From the NCBI GenBank assembly GCA_020853655.1, contig JADYYL010000113.1:1-6610 (forward strand): 6,610 nt of DNA, written 5' to 3'. Origin of the DNA: Deltaproteobacteria bacterium (GTDB lineage: Bacteria > Bdellovibrionota_C > UBA2361 > SZUA-149 > JADYYL01). The notes beneath the pieces are model-generated. The model saw nothing but the letters and a program-made list of their open reading frames with translations, was not told where the DNA came from and ran no database searches. Position 1 is the first letter of the stretch; each line of letters starts with the position of its first letter. Position numbers and translations under genes: made by a program. This document shows positions 4,865 through 6,610 of this stretch, one piece after another.

Positions 4865-5157
4865 AGCGCAAAACTCTTACCCGCACGCTCGTCGACGCAG
4901 CCAAGGATCTCAACTTTCCCAAGGCTACTATCGACAAGCTTGAAGAGCTCAACATTCCGGAGGTCGCTGAGCTCACCCCGAAGCATATCCGTGCCATCCG
5001 TCAGGAGCTCAACGCGAGCCAGGGTGTGTTCGCACGAATGCTGAACGTCAACGTCTCAACCGTTCAGAAATGGGAGCAGGGAAGTGTGCGCCCGCAAGCG
5101 GCCGCACTGAAGTTACTGAACGTCGTCCGCGAACACGGGGCGAAAGTGCTGTTCTGA
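4861..5157 (+). CDS. Type II toxin-antitoxin system antitoxin, XRE/HigA-like helix-turn-helix regulator
   Basis: A 98-residue protein. Residues 39-88 form an XRE/Cro-type helix-turn-helix: LTPKHIRAIRQELNASQGVF, then ARMLNVNVSTVQKWEQGSV, then RPQAAALKLLNVV. Helix 2 starts at the SQGVFARML part and the recognition helix lies in VSTVQKWEQG. The N-terminal 38 residues (TLVDAAKDLNFPKATIDKLEEL) probably wrap or block the toxin. The antitoxin should neutralise the upstream toxin and repress the operon through the CTATAGC inverted repeat; both roles are inferred from family and layout. It starts at ATG 4861 inside the toxin stop codon, without its own Shine-Dalgarno, and relies on coupling. No clear terminator follows at once. 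Confidence 0.91.
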   Translation: MKRKTLTRTLVDAAKDLNFPKATIDKLEELNIPEVAELTPKHIRAIRQELNASQGVFARMLNVNVSTVQKWEQGSVRPQAAALKLLNVVREHGAKVLF

Positions 5158-5210
5158 TTGAGGGCCTTGACCCCCTCCCCTATCACCCTCGTCCATCTCT
5201 AACGCTTCTT

Positions 5211-5246
5211 ATCTTTATCGCTGCGCAATTCTCTATCACTGCGCAA
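5211..5246 (+). repeat. Two tandem 18-bp repeats downstream of the antitoxin
   Basis: ATCTTTATCGCTGCGCAA (5211-5228) is directly followed by TTCTCTATCACTGCGCAA (5229-5246); 15 of 18 positions match, including CTGCGCAA. No further good copy is adjacent. They could be a protein-binding site or chance duplication. Confidence 0.5.
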
Positions 5247-5276
5247 CGCGCGACGGCACGAGTACCTCTAGACTCA

Positions 5277-5317
5277 CGGCGCGATGTCGGACATCGGGAG
5301 TGCGCGACACCGCGCCG
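5277..5317. terminator. GC-rich stem-loop between convergent transcripts
   Basis: CGGCGCG (5277-5283) pairs with CGCGCCG (5311-5317), and an inner hairpin GATGT-CGG-ACATC (5283-5295) lies within. It sits between the antitoxin gene (+) and the convergent 116-codon gene (-), where transcripts should end. There is no U-tract on either side, so rho-independent termination is doubtful. Confidence 0.35.
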
Positions 5318-5343
5318 GTGCGTATCAAGTGAAGCGCCGATCT

Positions 5344-5694
5344 CTAGTGAAATCGATTCGAGCACTCACCGCCCTCGAAATCCGACGGCGGCAGATCACC
5401 GAGCTCTGAATATATTTCGTCTTCTGAATCATCTAGCCGAAACGGATAGGCGCGAATCACACCGCAGTTCCTTATCTCCTTATCGGTGACTGGGGCGTGC
5501 GAGCAGTGCAGCAGAGAGCGATTCTCCTTGTCAGCGAAGACGCACCACTCATCGATATACTTGATAGCTTCCTCCTCTGAGTGCGCGATCACATCGAACG
5601 AGGCGATGTGCTCCTCGGTGAACTGCGTGAAGATGCCGAGCGATGCGAGGCCGCCAAGAAATTCAATGTGGTACTCCCGAGCTTTTTTCGACAC
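5344..5694 (-). CDS. Hypothetical protein, 116 residues
   Basis: I do not recognise this family. The protein is acidic, with no signal peptide or membrane segment. The middle reads as alternating strands and helices: HIEFLGG, then FTQFTEEHIASFDVIAHSEEEAIKYIDEW, then ENRSLLHCSHAPV and GVIRAYPFRLD. The 'FDVIAHSEEEAI' pattern resembles small alpha/beta domains in which a strand is followed by a helix with paired glutamates. The C-terminal third is acidic (DDSEDEIYSELGDLPPSDFEGG) and probably disordered. Start is GTG at 5694 with a weak AAGG about 10 nt upstream; no other start is in frame before the TAG of the preceding gene. It is 39 nt downstream of the 79-codon gene in the same frame, so cotranslation is likely. 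The last codons lie in the right copy of the 15-bp repeat. Function unknown. Confidence 0.7.
   Translation of the reverse strand: MSKKAREYHIEFLGGLASLGIFTQFTEEHIASFDVIAHSEEEAIKYIDEWCVFADKENRSLLHCSHAPVTDKEIRNCGVIRAYPFRLDDSEDEIYSELGDLPPSDFEGGECSNRFH
5354..5368. repeat. Right copy of the 15-bp direct repeat
   Basis: Identical to 4065-4079. It lies inside the 3' end of the minus-strand 116-codon gene, where it encodes the ECSNR residues near the C-terminus. Confidence 0.6.
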
Positions 5695-5733
5695 GGCGGG
5701 TCGACCTTCGCGAGCGATCTCATATGAATCAAC

Positions 5734-5973
5734 CTAGTTCCAGACATAGCCAAGGCTTTGCTGAAGGCGGGTCCGGGCCTTCTCACGCTCTCCGTGGAGA
5801 ATATGAATGCGCGCTTCGACCAATGCGACGATTCGCTCCGATTCGCTGACGAACATCGAGCGACGAAGAGGGCGGATAAGTTTCAACGCCTCTTTCTCTT
5901 TTCCGTGACACACCAGGCGCCAAGCTTCCGCGCCAATCTCTTCAATCTTCTGTAAGTCCTCGAAAAATCCCAT
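5734..5973 (-). CDS. Small hypothetical helical protein, 79 residues, TPR-like
   Basis: I cannot name the family. The protein is basic and almost entirely helical in appearance: FFEDLQKIEEIGAEAWRLV, then KEKEALKLIRPLRRSMF, then SESERIVALVEARIHILHG and EREKARTRLQQSLGYVW. The spacing of Ala, Leu and Gly (GAEAWRLVCHGKEKEALKLI and LVEARIHILHGEREKARTRL) resembles two or so tetratricopeptide-type helix pairs, which usually serve protein contacts. The start at ATG 5973 is well supported by TTGGAGG ending 3-4 nt upstream. It is probably the first gene of a two-gene unit with the 116-codon gene, from which it is separated by one TAG and 39 nt in the same frame. A bidirectional terminator lies upstream, so a promoter should lie between about 5974 and 6045. 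Confidence 0.75.
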   Translation of the reverse strand: MGFFEDLQKIEEIGAEAWRLVCHGKEKEALKLIRPLRRSMFVSESERIVALVEARIHILHGEREKARTRLQQSLGYVWN

Positions 5974-6044
5974 ACGCCTCCAATGAGAGAAAAGTGTTCC
6001 CTCTTGGGTGATCGGCGTGTTTCTGGAAGCGTTTCAGGAACGAG

Positions 6045-6082
6045 AAAAAACTAAAATGTCGCTCGCCCTCAGGGCGATTTTT
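6045..6082. terminator. Bidirectional rho-independent terminator
   Basis: TCGCCC (6063-6068) pairs with GGGCGA (6072-6077) around loop TCA. On the plus strand TTTTT follows at once. On the minus strand ATTTTAG and a further T6 lie a few bases after the stem, and ATTTTA can pair with TAAAAAT on the other side to lengthen it. On the minus strand it would end the transcript of the OmpA-like gene. Confidence 0.75.
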
Positions 6083-6153
6083 ACTGATGGGTAGTCAAAG
6101 CGAAGACGTACGCCGTCGGAGGGAAACCCAATGCGTAGCGAGGCTGCACACGG

Positions 6154-6182
6154 CGCTGGCTCCAGGAGAAACTGGGCCAGCG
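6154..6182. other. Very stable hairpin between the OmpA-like gene and the terminator
   Basis: CGCTGGC (6154-6160) pairs with GCCAGCG (6176-6182), and CCAG (6162-6165) with CTGG (6172-6175): 11 base pairs with one bulged T and a GAGAAA loop. No U-tract follows. It lies in the 3' region of the OmpA-like transcript; it could stabilise the message or belong to a small RNA spanning about 6085-6200. Confidence 0.45.
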
Positions 6183-6208
6183 TACAGAGTCGTATGGATG
6201 CGTTGAGT

Positions 6209-6586
6209 TTACTGCCCGTCAGTGCCAGGGAGTTTCGGCGCGGAGCCGATCATAGGGACCCTTTGCTGGCTTGGTGAAGGCTGAATAGTTGGTCGTTCCA
6301 CACCAGGCAGCGGTCCCGCCGCCTTCACGAGCTCGATGTCGACTCGTCGATTGTCGTCAGTGGACGCATTCGAATCAACACGGTTCGTGTCGTTCTCTCC
6401 GCGACCGACCCGTGTGAGCTCGCGCACAACAGAACCGTTTCGTGCGAGTCCGTTTTCAAGGTAAGCGGCAACCGCATCGGCACGCGCGATCGATAATCGC
6501 TCGTTACTTGCAGCAGAGCCAGAAGGATCGGTGTATCCGACCACTCGCAGCGATCGGACGTCGAGGCCCTTTACTGAACTGATCAT
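6209..6586 (-). CDS. OmpA/Pal-family peptidoglycan-binding domain protein, N-terminal part missing or outside window
   Basis: The visible 125 codons carry the second half of an OmpA-like C-terminal domain: LRVVGYTDPSGS at 13-24, NERLSIARADAVAAYLENG at 28-46, the glycine-rich VGRGENDT turn at 60-67, and DDNRRVDIELV at 77-87. Asp20 of GYTD and Arg35 of LSIAR are at the positions that bind diaminopimelate in family members, so binding to cell-wall peptidoglycan in the periplasm is expected. A proline-rich tail of about 38 residues follows. The first strand and helix of the domain are absent after ATG 6586. Seven more in-frame codons upstream (SRAELDG) look like domain sequence, but then TAG appears at the last three bases of the window. 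The gene may be interrupted, frameshifted or contain a sequencing error. A GGAG 9 nt before ATG 6586 could also allow a short product. Confidence 0.7.
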   Translation of the reverse strand: MISSVKGLDVRSLRVVGYTDPSGSAASNERLSIARADAVAAYLENGLARNGSVVRELTRVGRGENDTNRVDSNASTDDNRRVDIELVKAAGPLPGVERPTIQPSPSQQRVPMIGSAPKLPGTDGQ

Positions 6587-6610
6587 TCCGTCTAGCTCCG
6601 CCCGACTCTA

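Noticed and set aside
1..6610. CRISPR array or insertion sequence
   Set aside because: No regularly spaced repeats of CRISPR type, no transposase and no terminal inverted repeats were seen.

Overview
The window looks like ordinary chromosome of a Gram-negative bacterium. GC content is in the mid-50s judged by eye. There is an OmpA/Pal-type peptidoglycan-binding domain, which implies an outer membrane. The neighbourhood of aspartate aminotransferase, coaD and rsmD recalls Deltaproteobacteria/Bdellovibrionota; that lineage is an inference from family resemblance and gene neighbourhood, not from a search.

Layout. Bases 2-175 (+) hold the last 57 codons of a histidine-phosphatase-family gene. 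Bases 176-578 have no convincing gene but contain several RNA-like hairpins, two of which differ by compensatory base changes. Next comes a minus-strand block: tRNA-Gly(GCC) (579-651), a 10-bp-stem hairpin (687-716), and the PLP enzyme aspartate aminotransferase (738-1946), with a candidate promoter near 2133-2161. Further along the same strand are coaD (2178-2705), a decayed tRNA copy carrying an inserted hairpin plus U-tract (2798-2887), a complete tRNA-Lys(UUU) with encoded CCA (2895-2969) and its promoter, and a small helical protein of unknown function (3062-3379). rsmD (3421-4035) runs the other way, so rsmD and coaD, often neighbours in one operon, are here divergent and separated.

After a 454-bp stretch without a gene comes a complete type II toxin-antitoxin operon on the plus strand: promoter, inverted-repeat operator, strong ribosome binding site, RelE/HigB-like toxin (4490-4864) and overlapping XRE-type antitoxin (4861-5157). 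A perfect 15-bp direct repeat (4065-4079 and 5354-5368) brackets this module.

The right end is again minus strand. The OmpA-like C-terminal domain (6209-6586) has an in-frame TAG at the window edge. It is followed by a 235-bp gap with a strong hairpin and a bidirectional terminator, then two small unrecognised genes (79 and 116 codons) that lie in one reading frame and are separated by a single TAG.

How the parts work together: aspartate aminotransferase, coaD, rsmD and the tRNAs are housekeeping functions (amino acid and CoA synthesis, ribosome modification, translation). The toxin-antitoxin pair is an accessory self-regulated module. I found no unequivocal new system. The best leads are the tRNA-derived terminator, the candidate structured RNA at 311-567, and the repeat-flanked toxin-antitoxin module.
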